From: Gluconobacter japonicus
GTDB taxonomy: Bacteria; Pseudomonadota; Alphaproteobacteria; Acetobacterales; Acetobacteraceae
Direction of reading: 5' to 3'
NCBI RefSeq assembly: GCF_002723975.1
Contig: NZ_BEWO01000005.1
Location: forward strand, 120,101-184,100
Length of the DNA stretch: 64,000 nt
Shown: piece after piece, positions 12,071 through 21,015 of the stretch
Layout: each line of letters begins with the position of its first letter
Position numbering within the stretch: position 1 is the first letter of the stretch
Translations under genes and position numbers: made by a program
The notes under the pieces: generated by a model
The model's input: only the letters and a program-made list of their open reading frames with translations
Database searches by the model: none
What the model was told of the DNA's origin: nothing

Positions 12071-13438
12071 ATGGCATCTCTGATTCTGATGCCGGCCCTG
12101 TCGCCGACCATGACCGAAGGTACGATTGCGCGTTGGCTCCGTCAGCCGGGCGAGGCTGTAAAGTCGGGCGATGTGATCGCTGAAATTGAGACCGACAAGG
12201 CCACGATGGAAGTCGAAGCTGTTGAAGACGGCGTCTTCGGCAAGGTTCTGGTTCCCGAAGGTAGCGAGAGCGTTGCCGTCAATACACCTATCGCCGTTCT
12301 GCTTGAAGACGGTGAAGATGCGGCGGCGGCAGACACCGTAACACGTCCTGCCGATCCGGCTGCTGGCGCACCTGTTGCGATTGAAACCCCATCTGCTCCT
12401 GCCATCGTTGAGGCTCCGACCATCAAACAGGCGGAAGAGGAAAAGGACTGGGGCGAAACGAAGAACATCACTGTTCGTGAAGCGCTGCGGGATGCAATGG
12501 CCGCAGAACTTCGCCGCGACGAAGACGTCTTCCTGATGGGTGAGGAAGTTGCCCAGTATCAGGGTGCGTACAAAATCAGTCAGGGTCTTCTGGACGAATT
12601 TGGTGAAAAGCGCGTCATCGACATGCCAATCACCGAGCATGGCTTTACGGGAATGGCAGTCGGCGCAGCACTGACAGGGCTGAAGCCGATCGTTGAGTTC
12701 ATGACCATGAACTTTTCTCTGCAAGCCATTGATCATATTATTAATTCTGCTGCCAAGACACTTTATATGTCCGGCGGTCAGATGGGCTGCCCCATCGTAT
12801 TCCGCGGTCCTAATGGTGCCGCAGCGCGCGTGGGCGCACAGCACTCCCAGTGCTTTGCAAGCTGGTATGCTCATATCCCGGGCCTGAAGGTTGTGGCTCC
12901 TTGGTCTGCCGCTGATGCGAAGGGCCTGTTGCGCGCGGCTATCCGCGACCCGAACCCGGTTGTCGTGCTGGAAAACGAAATCCTGTACGGACAGAAGTTC
13001 CCATGCCCGACGGATGAAGACTTCATCCTGCCAATTGGCAAGGCCAAGATCGAACGTGAAGGCAAGGACGTTACGCTGGTCGCGTTCTCCATCATGGTCG
13101 GCGTGGCTTTGGATGCTGCGGCAAAACTTGCCGAAGAAGGCATTGAGGCCGAAGTCATCAACCTGCGCACTCTGCGTCCGCTGGATACCGAGACCATCAT
13201 CAAGAGCGTCAAAAAGACGAACCGGATTGTCTCCGTTGAGGAAGGCTGGCCGGTTGCAGGTATCGGTGCAGAAATCTGCACGGTTGCCGTTGAGCAGGCG
13301 TTCGACTGGCTCGATGCACCGCCAGCCCGCGTCTGCGGCCTTGATCTGCCGCTGCCTTATGCTTCCAATCTTGAAAAACTGGCACTTCCGAAACCCGAAT
13401 GGGTTGTGGAAGCAGTCCGCAAGCAGTTCGGGGACTGA
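12071..13438 (+). CDS. pdhB: pyruvate dehydrogenase E1 component, beta subunit with N-terminal lipoyl domain
   Basis: Partner of PdhA. The 455 residues comprise an added lipoyl domain at 1-80 ([11 protein letters not shown], lipoylated Lys43 in ETDKAT), an Ala/Pro-rich linker to about 130, and then the transketolase-like beta subunit ([49 protein letters not shown]). A lipoyl domain on E1 beta is known from several alphaproteobacteria such as Zymomonas and rhizobia, so the fusion is genuine. The domain shares near-identical DNA with the start of pdhC. GGTGGAGG at the end of pdhA serves as ribosome site. Confidence 0.97.
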   Translation: MASLILMPALSPTMTEGTIARWLRQPGEAVKSGDVIAEIETDKATMEVEAVEDGVFGKVLVPEGSESVAVNTPIAVLLEDGEDAAAADTVTRPADPAAGAPVAIETPSAPAIVEAPTIKQAEEEKDWGETKNITVREALRDAMAAELRRDEDVFLMGEEVAQYQGAYKISQGLLDEFGEKRVIDMPITEHGFTGMAVGAALTGLKPIVEFMTMNFSLQAIDHIINSAAKTLYMSGGQMGCPIVFRGPNGAAARVGAQHSQCFASWYAHIPGLKVVAPWSAADAKGLLRAAIRDPNPVVVLENEILYGQKFPCPTDEDFILPIGKAKIEREGKDVTLVAFSIMVGVALDAAAKLAEEGIEAEVINLRTLRPLDTETIIKSVKKTNRIVSVEEGWPVAGIGAEICTVAVEQAFDWLDAPPARVCGLDLPLPYASNLEKLALPKPEWVVEAVRKQFGD

Positions 13439-13444
13439 CCAACA

Positions 13445-14671
13445 ATGGCAACCGATATCCTGATGCCGGCCCTGTCGCCGACAATGACCGAAGGCAAACT
13501 GGCCCGCTGGCTCAAAAAAGAGGGCGATAAGGTTTCAGCCGGCGATGTGATCGCGGAGATCGAGACCGACAAGGCCACGATGGAAGTCGAGGCTGTGGAC
13601 GAGGGTATTCTCGGCCGCATTCTTGTTCAGGAAGGCGTAGAGGGTGTTGCAGTCAACACACCCATCGCCATTCTGGTTGAGGAAGGCGAAGATGTACCTG
13701 ACGCATCTACAGCACAAACTCCTGCTGTTGCTCTAGCCGCTGAGCCTGTTGCTGCAAGTATACCTCCAGCAAGTACCAAAGCCGCGCCGAAAGATGAGAG
13801 CAGCGAGCGCATTTTCGTCTCCCCGCTGGCAAAACGTATGGCTAAAGACCGCGGAATTGCTCTTGGATCCCTCAACGGGACCGGCCCGAACGGTCGTATT
13901 CTGAAGCGGGATGTGGAGAAGGGCGGCAACGCTGCACCGGTCGCGCCGAAAACGACCCCCGCGACCCCGGTTGCTACAGACGGGGATGTAAAGCGTGTTC
14001 CTAACTCCACAATGCGAAAGGTTATTGCGCGGCGCCTGACGGAATCAAAGACACAGGTTCCACACTTCTATGTATCCGTGGACATCGAACTTGATGCTCT
14101 GCTGGCCCTTCGTTCGAAACTGAACGCAACGGCTGAGGACAACAGCTTCAAGATCTCCGTCAACGATATGATGATCAAGGCGGTTGGGCTCGCACTGAAG
14201 AAGCAGCCCGGTCTCAATGTTCAATTTACCGATGCCGAGACACTGCATTTCGAGAATGTAGACATCTCGATGGCCGTCTCCATCCCGGAAGGCCTCATCA
14301 CGCCGATTATCCGGAATGCGGATCAGAAATCCCTGCGCGAAATCAGTCGGGAAGCCAAAGATCTGGCCAAACGCGCCCGTGCGGGCAAGTTGAAGCCGGA
14401 AGAATTTCAGGGCGGGACGTTCTCCATTTCGAACATGGGCATGTTTGGCGTTCGGGATTTCGCGGCGATCATCAATCCGCCGCAGGCTGGTATCCTGGCC
14501 ATTGCATCAGGCGAGAAACGCGCTGTTGTGCGGGGAGACCAACTTGCAATTGCAACCGTCATGACGGCGACACTTTCTGTTGATCATCGTGCCGTTGATG
14601 GCGCGCTCGGCGCACAGTGGCTGAACGCCCTGCGCGACATCGTACAGAACCCTTACACTCTGGTGGTCTGA
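13445..14671 (+). CDS. pdhC: dihydrolipoamide acetyltransferase (pyruvate dehydrogenase E2)
   Basis: Core acetyltransferase of the pyruvate dehydrogenase complex, 408 residues. It has one lipoyl domain at 1-80 (Lys43 in ETDKAT), a flexible Ala/Pro linker, a peripheral-subunit-binding domain at about 120-157 (SPLAKRMAKDRGI ... NGRILKRDV), a second linker, and the catalytic domain with active-site His and Asp in DHRAVDG near the C-terminus. It starts six bases after pdhB and ends three bases before lpd. A pyruvate rather than 2-oxoglutarate complex is inferred from the adjacent E1 genes. Confidence 0.96.
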   Translation: MATDILMPALSPTMTEGKLARWLKKEGDKVSAGDVIAEIETDKATMEVEAVDEGILGRILVQEGVEGVAVNTPIAILVEEGEDVPDASTAQTPAVALAAEPVAASIPPASTKAAPKDESSERIFVSPLAKRMAKDRGIALGSLNGTGPNGRILKRDVEKGGNAAPVAPKTTPATPVATDGDVKRVPNSTMRKVIARRLTESKTQVPHFYVSVDIELDALLALRSKLNATAEDNSFKISVNDMMIKAVGLALKKQPGLNVQFTDAETLHFENVDISMAVSIPEGLITPIIRNADQKSLREISREAKDLAKRARAGKLKPEEFQGGTFSISNMGMFGVRDFAAIINPPQAGILAIASGEKRAVVRGDQLAIATVMTATLSVDHRAVDGALGAQWLNALRDIVQNPYTLVV

Positions 14672-14674
14672 TCC

Positions 14675-16081
14675 ATGTCCGATACTTTCGATCTGATCGT
14701 TGTTGGTGGCGGTCCTGGCGGTTACGTCGCAGCACTTCGTGCAAGCCAGCTCGGCATGAGCGTTGCCATCGTGGAAAGCACGCATTTTGGCGGTGTCTGC
14801 CTAAACTGGGGCTGCATTCCAACCAAGGCGCTCCTGCGGTCTTCCGAGATTCATCACCTCCTGCATGATCTGGGCACCTTCGGCTTCTCGGCCGAAAATG
14901 TGTCTTTTGATCTCCCCAAGATTGTTGCGCGCTCCCGCGGTATTGCACGCCGTATGGGCGGCGGCATTGCTCATCTGCTCAAGAAAGCCAAAGTCACGAC
15001 CTTTGACGGTCGGGCAAAACTGGCTGGCCGGGCAGGGGAAGCGCACAAGGTTTCCATCACCAAGGATGGCGCCGAAGTGGCGGTCATCAAGTCGCCCAAC
15101 GTCATTCTGGCGACTGGCGCACGTGGCCGTCAGCTTCCGGGTCTGGAGACAGATGGCAAGCTGATCTGGGGTGCGCGTGAAGCCATGACCCCGACCGAGC
15201 TTCCGAAACGCCTGCTGGTCATTGGCTCCGGTGCCATTGGTATCGAATTTGCGTCCTTCTATCGCAACATGGGCAGCGAAGTGACCATTGCGGAAGTTGC
15301 GGACCGAATTCTGATTGCAGAAGACCCCGAGATCAGCGCCGCCGCTCGCAAGGCCTTTGAGAAGCAGGGGATGAAGATCATCACCGGCGCAAAGGTTGGT
15401 CCGCTTCAAAAGGGTGAGAACGAGGTTTCCACCACCATTGAAAGCGCATCCGGCACGGTTGACCTGACGGTGGATCGCGTGATCTGCGCCGTTGGCATTG
15501 TTGGAAATGTTGAGGATCTTGGCCTTGAAGGGACCAAGGTTCAGGTCGATCGGACTCATATTGTCACGGACGGCTTCTGTCGTACGGCAGAGCCGGGCAT
15601 CTATGCCATCGGTGACGTTGCGGGCGCTCCGTGGCTGGCTCACAAGGCAAGCCATGAAGGCATTCTCTGCGTTGAAAAGATTGCCGGCCGTTCCCCACAG
15701 CCTCTGCATGCACTGAACATTCCGGGCTGCACCTATTCCCGCCCACAGATCGCTTCGGTGGGTCTGAGCGAGGAAAAGGCTATCGCTGCAGGCCACAAGG
15801 TTCGTGTCGGGCGCTTCCCATTCATGGCGAACGGCAAGGCCGTCGCAATGGGTGAGACGGAAGGCATGGTCAAGACCGTGTTTGATGCCACGACCGGGGA
15901 ACTTCTGGGCGCACACATGATTGGCGCGGAAGTCACGGAAATGATCCAGGGCTACGTCATTGCCCGCACGGGTGAACTGACGGAGGCAGAGCTGATCGAG
16001 ACAGTGTTCCCGCATCCGACAATTTCCGAGACGATGCACGAAGCCACTCTGGCGGCCTTCGACGGTCCGCTCCATATCTGA
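14675..16081 (+). CDS. lpd: dihydrolipoyl dehydrogenase (E3)
   Basis: FAD flavoprotein that reoxidises dihydrolipoamide with NAD. The 468 residues show the FAD Rossmann motif [12 protein letters not shown], the redox disulfide Cys42/Cys47 in [13 protein letters not shown], the NAD fold [14 protein letters not shown], the second FAD site [16 protein letters not shown] and the catalytic HPTISE at the C-terminus. It follows pdhC by three bases, consistent with service to the pyruvate dehydrogenase complex. Confidence 0.97.
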   Translation: MSDTFDLIVVGGGPGGYVAALRASQLGMSVAIVESTHFGGVCLNWGCIPTKALLRSSEIHHLLHDLGTFGFSAENVSFDLPKIVARSRGIARRMGGGIAHLLKKAKVTTFDGRAKLAGRAGEAHKVSITKDGAEVAVIKSPNVILATGARGRQLPGLETDGKLIWGAREAMTPTELPKRLLVIGSGAIGIEFASFYRNMGSEVTIAEVADRILIAEDPEISAAARKAFEKQGMKIITGAKVGPLQKGENEVSTTIESASGTVDLTVDRVICAVGIVGNVEDLGLEGTKVQVDRTHIVTDGFCRTAEPGIYAIGDVAGAPWLAHKASHEGILCVEKIAGRSPQPLHALNIPGCTYSRPQIASVGLSEEKAIAAGHKVRVGRFPFMANGKAVAMGETEGMVKTVFDATTGELLGAHMIGAEVTEMIQGYVIARTGELTEAELIETVFPHPTISETMHEATLAAFDGPLHI

Positions 16082-16085
16082 CGCC

Positions 16086-17054
16086 ATGTCCCAGCGCATC
16101 ACCATAGATCATCGTGAGATGTCGGCTCTCCGCCACCCGGAGAAGGCACATCGTCCTGACAACCCGATTCAGCGCAAGCCATCCTGGATCCGGGTAAAGG
16201 CGCCCAATCATCCCGTGTATCACGAGACACGGGCTCTGATGCGGGAGGCGAATCTGGTTACGGTCTGTGAAGAAGCAGCCTGCCCGAATATCGGGGAATG
16301 CTGGTCCCAGCGCCATGCGACCATGATGATCATGGGGGAAATCTGCACACGGGCATGCTCGTTCTGCAATGTGACCACAGGCCTGCCCAAGGCGCTGGAT
16401 ACCGATGAACCGCGCCGGGTTGCCGAAGCTGTCGCGAAACTGGGCCTGAAGCATGTTGTTATCACATCGGTTGATCGTGATGATCTTGCGGATGGCGGTG
16501 CACGTCACTTCGCGCATGTCATTCAGTCAATCCGTGCAGCCTCCCCGGAAACAACCATTGAGATCCTGACGCCTGATTTTCTTCGGAAACCAGGTGCCTT
16601 GGAGATCGTAGTGGAGGCACGGCCGGACGTTTTCAATCACAATATCGAGACTGTACCGCGTCTCTATCCCACAATTCGCCCAGGTGCGCGATACTACCAG
16701 TCATTGCGTCTTCTGGACGGTGTGAAGAGGCTCGATCCATCCATTTTCACCAAGTCTGGCCTGATGCTTGGCCTTGGTGAGGAGAAGATGGAAGTATGGC
16801 AGGTCATGGATGATTTCAGGGTCGCCGATGTCGATTTTCTGACGTTGGGACAGTACCTTCAGCCAAGCGTAAAGCATGCGGCTGTCGAAAAGTTTGTTAC
16901 GCCGGAAGAGTTTGATGGCTATGCTGCGGCTGCCCGTTCGAAAGGATTTCTTCAGGTCAGCGCAAGCCCTCTGACGCGATCCTCCTATCATGCGGACAGC
17001 GATTTCGCGAAGCTCCAGGCCGCGCGGAACAGCCGGCTGAAAGAAAGTCTCTGA
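16086..17054 (+). CDS. lipA: lipoyl synthase
   Basis: Radical-SAM enzyme that inserts sulfur into octanoyl groups on lipoyl domains, so it modifies the products of the preceding pdh genes. The 322 residues have the auxiliary cluster motif [12 protein letters not shown], the radical-SAM motif CTRACSFC, the [10 protein letters not shown] block and the C-terminal RSSYHAD, whose serine is a cluster ligand in this family. It lies four bases after lpd and overlaps coq10 in TGATG. Confidence 0.97.
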   Translation: MSQRITIDHREMSALRHPEKAHRPDNPIQRKPSWIRVKAPNHPVYHETRALMREANLVTVCEEAACPNIGECWSQRHATMMIMGEICTRACSFCNVTTGLPKALDTDEPRRVAEAVAKLGLKHVVITSVDRDDLADGGARHFAHVIQSIRAASPETTIEILTPDFLRKPGALEIVVEARPDVFNHNIETVPRLYPTIRPGARYYQSLRLLDGVKRLDPSIFTKSGLMLGLGEEKMEVWQVMDDFRVADVDFLTLGQYLQPSVKHAAVEKFVTPEEFDGYAAAARSKGFLQVSASPLTRSSYHADSDFAKLQAARNSRLKESL

Positions 17055-17527
17055 TGCCGACACATGCCGAGCAACGGTTGATTGCCTACACACCGGAACA
17101 GCTTTTTGATCTGGTGGCAGATGTGGAGAAATATCCGCAGTTCCTGCCGTGGTGTGTCAAAGCCGCCATCAAGTCCCAGACAGAGCAGGAACTTGTAGCA
17201 GACCTGACCATCGGTTTTGGACCTTTTCGCGAGACGTTTACCAGCCGCGTTACGCTCGAGCGTCCCTCACGTATTCGGGTACGCTACGAAAAGGGGCCTT
17301 TCCGGTATCTGAACAATGTCTGGACGTTCACGCCAGACCTTAGGGGCTGTCTGGTCGATTTCTTCGTAGACTTCGAATTTCGTTCGCGTCTGCTGCAAAA
17401 TGCCATGGGCGTAGTGTTCAACGAAGGTGTTCGCCTGATGGTCTCCGCGTTCATCAAAAGAGCGCGGGATACCTATGGGGTACAGACAGCTCAGAGCCGC
17501 GCAGCTCAACAGCCAGGACTTTCCTGA
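17054..17527 (+). CDS. Coq10/RatA-type START (SRPBCC) protein
   Basis: 157-residue polyketide-cyclase/START-fold protein. It starts [38 protein letters not shown], with the family's hallmark DVEKYPQFLPWC, and continues with the beta-sheet GFGPFRETFTSRV. Homologues include yeast Coq10, a ubiquinone chaperone, and bacterial RatA. The alphaproteobacterial lipA-coq10 pairing fits the Coq10 role in respiration, but RatA-type toxin activity cannot be excluded from sequence. TGATG overlap with lipA. Confidence 0.87.
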   Translation: MPTHAEQRLIAYTPEQLFDLVADVEKYPQFLPWCVKAAIKSQTEQELVADLTIGFGPFRETFTSRVTLERPSRIRVRYEKGPFRYLNNVWTFTPDLRGCLVDFFVDFEFRSRLLQNAMGVVFNEGVRLMVSAFIKRARDTYGVQTAQSRAAQQPGLS

Positions 17528-17620
17528 CCGAGAAAGAAATACCGTAATATATTATGAACTATTTGGGCCATGGGCCGTTTCAGGCCCAACCACCGAATGG
17601 TGTCATGAAAGGATTACGCA

Positions 17621-17935
17621 ATGAAGACGCTTTCCTTCGGCGCATTTGCTCTCTCGGCTCTGATTGCTGCTGCTTCTCCTGCCATGGCCGAACATCACGG
17701 CCACCATCACAAGAAGTCTGGTGCGCATGCCCAGAAATCCGATGAAGTCTCAGCCACTGATGCCCTGAACGCACGTTCTCTCCAGCAGGCACAGACACCG
17801 GTTCAGGTCCAGCCTCCGGCACCGCCGACACCGGTTGCAACGGTTCCGACATCTGCTGTCGTCCCTACGGCTCCTGCGCCATCAGTCCCGCCAGCTTCCA
17901 CAATGCCTGCGACTGCTCCAAACGACGGACAGTAA
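17621..17935 (+). CDS. secreted His-rich and Pro-rich small protein
   Basis: 104 residues with a clear signal peptide (MKTLSFGAFALSALIAAASP, cleavage after AMA). The mature part begins EHHGHHHKKSGAH, a cluster of histidines likely to bind metal, and ends in an Ala/Pro/Val/Thr-rich low-complexity tail. No known domain is recognised. AAAGGATT provides the ribosome site. A two-way terminator follows. The metal-binding idea is inference from composition only. Confidence 0.7.
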   Translation: MKTLSFGAFALSALIAAASPAMAEHHGHHHKKSGAHAQKSDEVSATDALNARSLQQAQTPVQVQPPAPPTPVATVPTSAVVPTAPAPSVPPASTMPATAPNDGQ

Positions 17936-17956
17936 GTTTCCAATCGTTTGGCTAAT

Positions 17957-17988
17957 AAAAAATCCCCGCTCGGCAGCGGGGATTTTTT
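17957..17988. terminator. bidirectional intrinsic terminator
   Basis: Perfect 14-bp stem AAAAAATCCCCGCT / AGCGGGGATTTTTT with the four-base loop CGGC. The A-run and T-run on either side let it end transcripts from both the His-rich gene (plus strand) and the pncC gene (minus strand). Confidence 0.93.
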
Positions 17989-17992
17989 TATT

Positions 17993-18478
17993 TCAGACTT
18001 TCAGGATCATATCCAGAGCATGTCTCACTGTCGCTCGCCGTATATCTGAGCGGTTACCTGGGAAAACATGGCGTTCTGTAAGACTTGCCCCCTGAAAGAT
18101 GGACAACCCGAAACAAACCGTTCCAACAGGCTTGGTAAGCGTTCCGCCATCAGGCCCCGCAATGCCTGTAACCGAAATGGCGATCGTAGCATCCGTCGCA
18201 TGCCATAATGCACCTTCCGCCATAGCCTGCGCAGTTTCCTCACTGACTGCCCCATAGCAAGACAAAATATCCTCAGGAACACCGGCGGCGCTTGTTTTAA
18301 GAGCATTGGAATACGTTACAAAGCCGCCCTCAATAAAAGCTGAAGATCCCGGGATATCTGTCAATGCCGCGCAGATCATTCCCCCTGTACAGCTTTCTAC
18401 GGTGACAAGGCGCATTTTGCGGTCGGAAAGATGCTTCAGCACGGTTTCCGAAAGGGTTTGAAAGTCAGTTTCGGACAT
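17993..18478 (-). CDS. pncC: CinA-family nicotinamide-nucleotide amidase (PncC type)
   Basis: 161-residue stand-alone CinA C-terminal domain. It shows VTVESCTGGMICAALTDIPG (active-site Ser region), FVTYSNALK, GAVSEETAQAMAEGA, SVTGIAGPDGGT and KPVGTVCFGL. Stand-alone members deamidate nicotinamide mononucleotide to nicotinate mononucleotide. The ATG at 18478 follows GGGTGAG; a GTG three codons upstream at 18487 is the alternative. The 5' end overlaps the lytic transglycosylase stop by 14 bases, so the two are co-transcribed. Confidence 0.9.
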   Translation of the reverse strand: MSETDFQTLSETVLKHLSDRKMRLVTVESCTGGMICAALTDIPGSSAFIEGGFVTYSNALKTSAAGVPEDILSCYGAVSEETAQAMAEGALWHATDATIAISVTGIAGPDGGTLTKPVGTVCFGLSIFQGASLTERHVFPGNRSDIRRATVRHALDMILKV

Positions 18479-20342
18479 TGGTTGCACTCACCCGATAAAC
18501 CATCATGTTTGCCTCGATATTCTCGATATACATCCGCGTTTCCCGGTAAGGCAGGCGCTCGATCCAATCCAGAAGCCCATCTTCCGTCAGCGGATCAGCA
18601 GGAGGATTTGCCTTGAGCCAGAGATCCACTCTGTGTGGACCTGCATTATAGGCAGCGAGTGCATAGGGAATGGTATTTTCAAACCGTGTCAGAAGCTGCG
18701 ACACATATGCGTTTCCGACGGTCAGATTGGTCTGCGGATTGAGCAAGGCTGCAGCTGAAACATTTATTCCGCCGAGATGCCCGCGCCGGACAACATCCTT
18801 CGCTGCTGCAGGAAGAATTTGTAGCAAACCAATGGCATGTGCACTGCTGATTGCAGAAGGGTCGAACCCACTTTCCTGCCGAATAATAGCAGGAAGGAGA
18901 CCCACAGGGATTGTAGAGGCTGCAGGCCAAGGATCAGGAAACCCTTGCGGATAAAGAGCCACTCCTTTTCGAGACAGGGCATGTGCTGCAAAAACTTCAG
19001 CAGCCGGAACATTCAAACGTCCCCCCAGATCAGCGACCGCTTTCTGCCCTTCAGGTGATGGATTTGCGATCTGAAGTAGAAGAAGAAAATCTTTTGCATG
19101 CTCCAGATCGCCCGACTGTGCGAGTTCGGAGGCCGCCTCAACCAGATCCTGTCTCTGCAATACCCCCGCATTCAGAGCGGGGAGTGCTTGCAAATCCTGC
19201 AGGAGGGCATGATCGAAATCAGGTGACGACGCACCGGAGACAAGCAAGGACAGTTCTTGAGTCAGTGCAGCCTGAGCGAGCTGACCATGAAATGTCGTGG
19301 GAAAGCGTGTGGCCTGCTGGAAGGCCATCTGTGCACCACCATCGTCTTTCAGGGCTTGTCGGGCTCGCCCGGTCCAGTACCAACCTCGCGCCTGCATGGC
19401 GAGCGAGGTTGCCTGTTGCAAAGGACTGAAAAACTGCTCGGCTTTTTGCGGGTCTTCAAGCAGTCGCAAAGCGATGAAACCCGAAAGATTTTGGGCTTCC
19501 TGACGATCAATTTCGGTAAGAGGCAGTGTCGTATCCTGGGCAAGCGCATAAGCGTCCTGCGTCCGGCCTGCCAGAAGAAAAGCTCGCGCAAGATTGGCTC
19601 TTTCGCTCGACCAGTCGTGAGATGGGGCAGCAACCTGAAGGGCGTAGCCTGCCGACGTCCAGAGAGTTAATGCTTCATCCAGACGATTTCCACGCCGCAG
19701 CGCCTTCAAACGATAACGGACCAACGTAGGGTCTGACCGATCACGAGATGAAAGAGTATTGAAAGCCGTGTCGGCATCTGGAGACGCTGCACGCTCGGCG
19801 AGGCGGGCCTCTGCCAAAGCCTGCCGATCCGTAGGAAGGCGATCAATCTGGCGACTTGCAGCTGAAATTTGTCCGGAGCTTTCAAGGCGCTCATAACGAT
19901 GCCACTGGTCTTCGAGCGTAAAATCTGCACCGTAAAGGCCAAGAAGCGAGACTTCCTCCTGCGCATTACCAGCGCCAGAAATCCAGAGATTACGCGCCTT
20001 TGCAGCGGAATCAGACATATGGTCGGAGCATGTCAGGAACGCTGAAACCATTGTCAGCGGCAATGTTGGGCAAAGTCGGTCAAGCGTTGCCGGATCGGAT
20101 GTATGGGCGAGGGCGGTCTGGTAACGCCACATCATTTTTGCCCGCTGCGGCCAGGTCGGCGTCTGCACCAGAAATGCCTGATAGGCCTCTGCAGGGAGGT
20201 TACCTGCGTCGGGTGACACCAGTTGAAGCCACTGGGCGAGCCTGTCCCGGACAGGAGGCGTTACGTTCGGAACAGGCGCTGCAGCTCCCATAAAAAGAGC
20301 AGCAGCCAAAAGAACGGAACGTTTAGCTCGGCAGCACAACAT
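18465..20342 (-). CDS. soluble lytic murein transglycosylase
   Basis: 625-residue periplasmic peptidoglycan-cleaving enzyme. A signal peptide (MLCCRAKRSVLLAAALFMG) precedes a long helical repeat region like the Slt70 ring (about 30-450) and a C-terminal GH23 lysozyme-like domain. The domain has the catalytic Glu in IRQESGFDP, GLLQILPAAAKDV and AAYNAGPHRV. The ATG at 20342 is chosen because it starts the signal peptide and GGAGGAG lies upstream; an ATG 13 codons earlier would bury the signal. It overlaps terC by 20 bases at its start and pncC at its end. Confidence 0.92.
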   Translation of the reverse strand: MLCCRAKRSVLLAAALFMGAAAPVPNVTPPVRDRLAQWLQLVSPDAGNLPAEAYQAFLVQTPTWPQRAKMMWRYQTALAHTSDPATLDRLCPTLPLTMVSAFLTCSDHMSDSAAKARNLWISGAGNAQEEVSLLGLYGADFTLEDQWHRYERLESSGQISAASRQIDRLPTDRQALAEARLAERAASPDADTAFNTLSSRDRSDPTLVRYRLKALRRGNRLDEALTLWTSAGYALQVAAPSHDWSSERANLARAFLLAGRTQDAYALAQDTTLPLTEIDRQEAQNLSGFIALRLLEDPQKAEQFFSPLQQATSLAMQARGWYWTGRARQALKDDGGAQMAFQQATRFPTTFHGQLAQAALTQELSLLVSGASSPDFDHALLQDLQALPALNAGVLQRQDLVEAASELAQSGDLEHAKDFLLLLQIANPSPEGQKAVADLGGRLNVPAAEVFAAHALSRKGVALYPQGFPDPWPAASTIPVGLLPAIIRQESGFDPSAISSAHAIGLLQILPAAAKDVVRRGHLGGINVSAAALLNPQTNLTVGNAYVSQLLTRFENTIPYALAAYNAGPHRVDLWLKANPPADPLTEDGLLDWIERLPYRETRMYIENIEANMMVYRVSATNVRN

Positions 20343-20925
20343 GACGCCAGATTTCTCCTCCGCCGCGGATGATGAGTTCAATCGCCACGGCTAGCACAAC
20401 AAGCAGACCACACCAGGCGATCCAGCGATAGCGGGCAAGGAGCCCTGCAATGAACGACGCCGCAATTCCCATCAGCAATACGGAAAAAGCCAGGCCGCCA
20501 ACGAGAATCCAAGGGTGCCCGACAGCAGCCCCTGCAACCGCAAGAACATTGTCCAGGCTCATGGAAAGATCGGCCACGATAATCTTGAGAATGGCAGGCC
20601 CCAGTCGGGACGGAGCATCCACTTCCGCTTCGGCATCGCTGTGACGAAGTTCCCGGTACATCTTCCAGCAGACCCACAGCAGCAGGCAACCACCGGCGAG
20701 TGTCAGGCCAATAACCGCCAGAAGACGTGCGGCAACAAGGGCTAATCCCACACGCAGGAGAGCTGCAAAAGCTGTCCCGATCAGGATGGCAAGCCGTCTC
20801 TGACGCCCCTGGAGACTACGCACCGCCATCCCGATGACAACCGCGTTGTCTCCGGCAAGGGTAATGTCAATCAGCGTTACCTGCGCGAGCGCGATCAGGG
20901 CGTGGGTCAGGGTATCGGGCGTCAA
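20323..20925 (-). CDS. TerC/YjbE-family integral membrane protein
   Basis: 200-residue membrane protein with about six to seven helices. Two conserved acidic membrane motifs are present: DITLAGDNAVVIGMA near the N-terminus and ADLSMSLDNVLAVAG in the middle, the DNA/DN signature of the TerC family. Members of the YjbE-like group are linked to manganese or other metal export. The start is a TTG at 20923-20925 behind GGAAG; no ATG occurs upstream in frame and the next Met lies inside the first motif. Divergent from purB by 90 bases. Confidence 0.85.
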   Translation of the reverse strand: MTPDTLTHALIALAQVTLIDITLAGDNAVVIGMAVRSLQGRQRRLAILIGTAFAALLRVGLALVAARLLAVIGLTLAGGCLLLWVCWKMYRELRHSDAEAEVDAPSRLGPAILKIIVADLSMSLDNVLAVAGAAVGHPWILVGGLAFSVLLMGIAASFIAGLLARYRWIAWCGLLVVLAVAIELIIRGGGEIWRHVVLPS

Positions 20926-21015
20926 AGGGTCATTTCTTCCAAAAGGGGTCCGTGCAATCTCTTCGTATTTGGTCTAAGCAGCCCTCGTAAAGCCCCACTC
21001 GCTTCCGGAGTTCTC

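Noticed and set aside
11855..12874. A 339-codon minus-strand frame opposite the pdhA/pdhB junction
   Set aside because: It spans two real genes and has no ribosome site or recognisable domain.
14801..16105. A 434-codon minus-strand frame opposite lpd
   Set aside because: Shadow of lpd; no motif, and lpd is complete on the plus strand.
20926..21015. Possible yybP-ykoY manganese riboswitch upstream of the TerC-family gene
   Set aside because: Only 90 bases separate it from purB, and no matching stem-loop pattern is seen.
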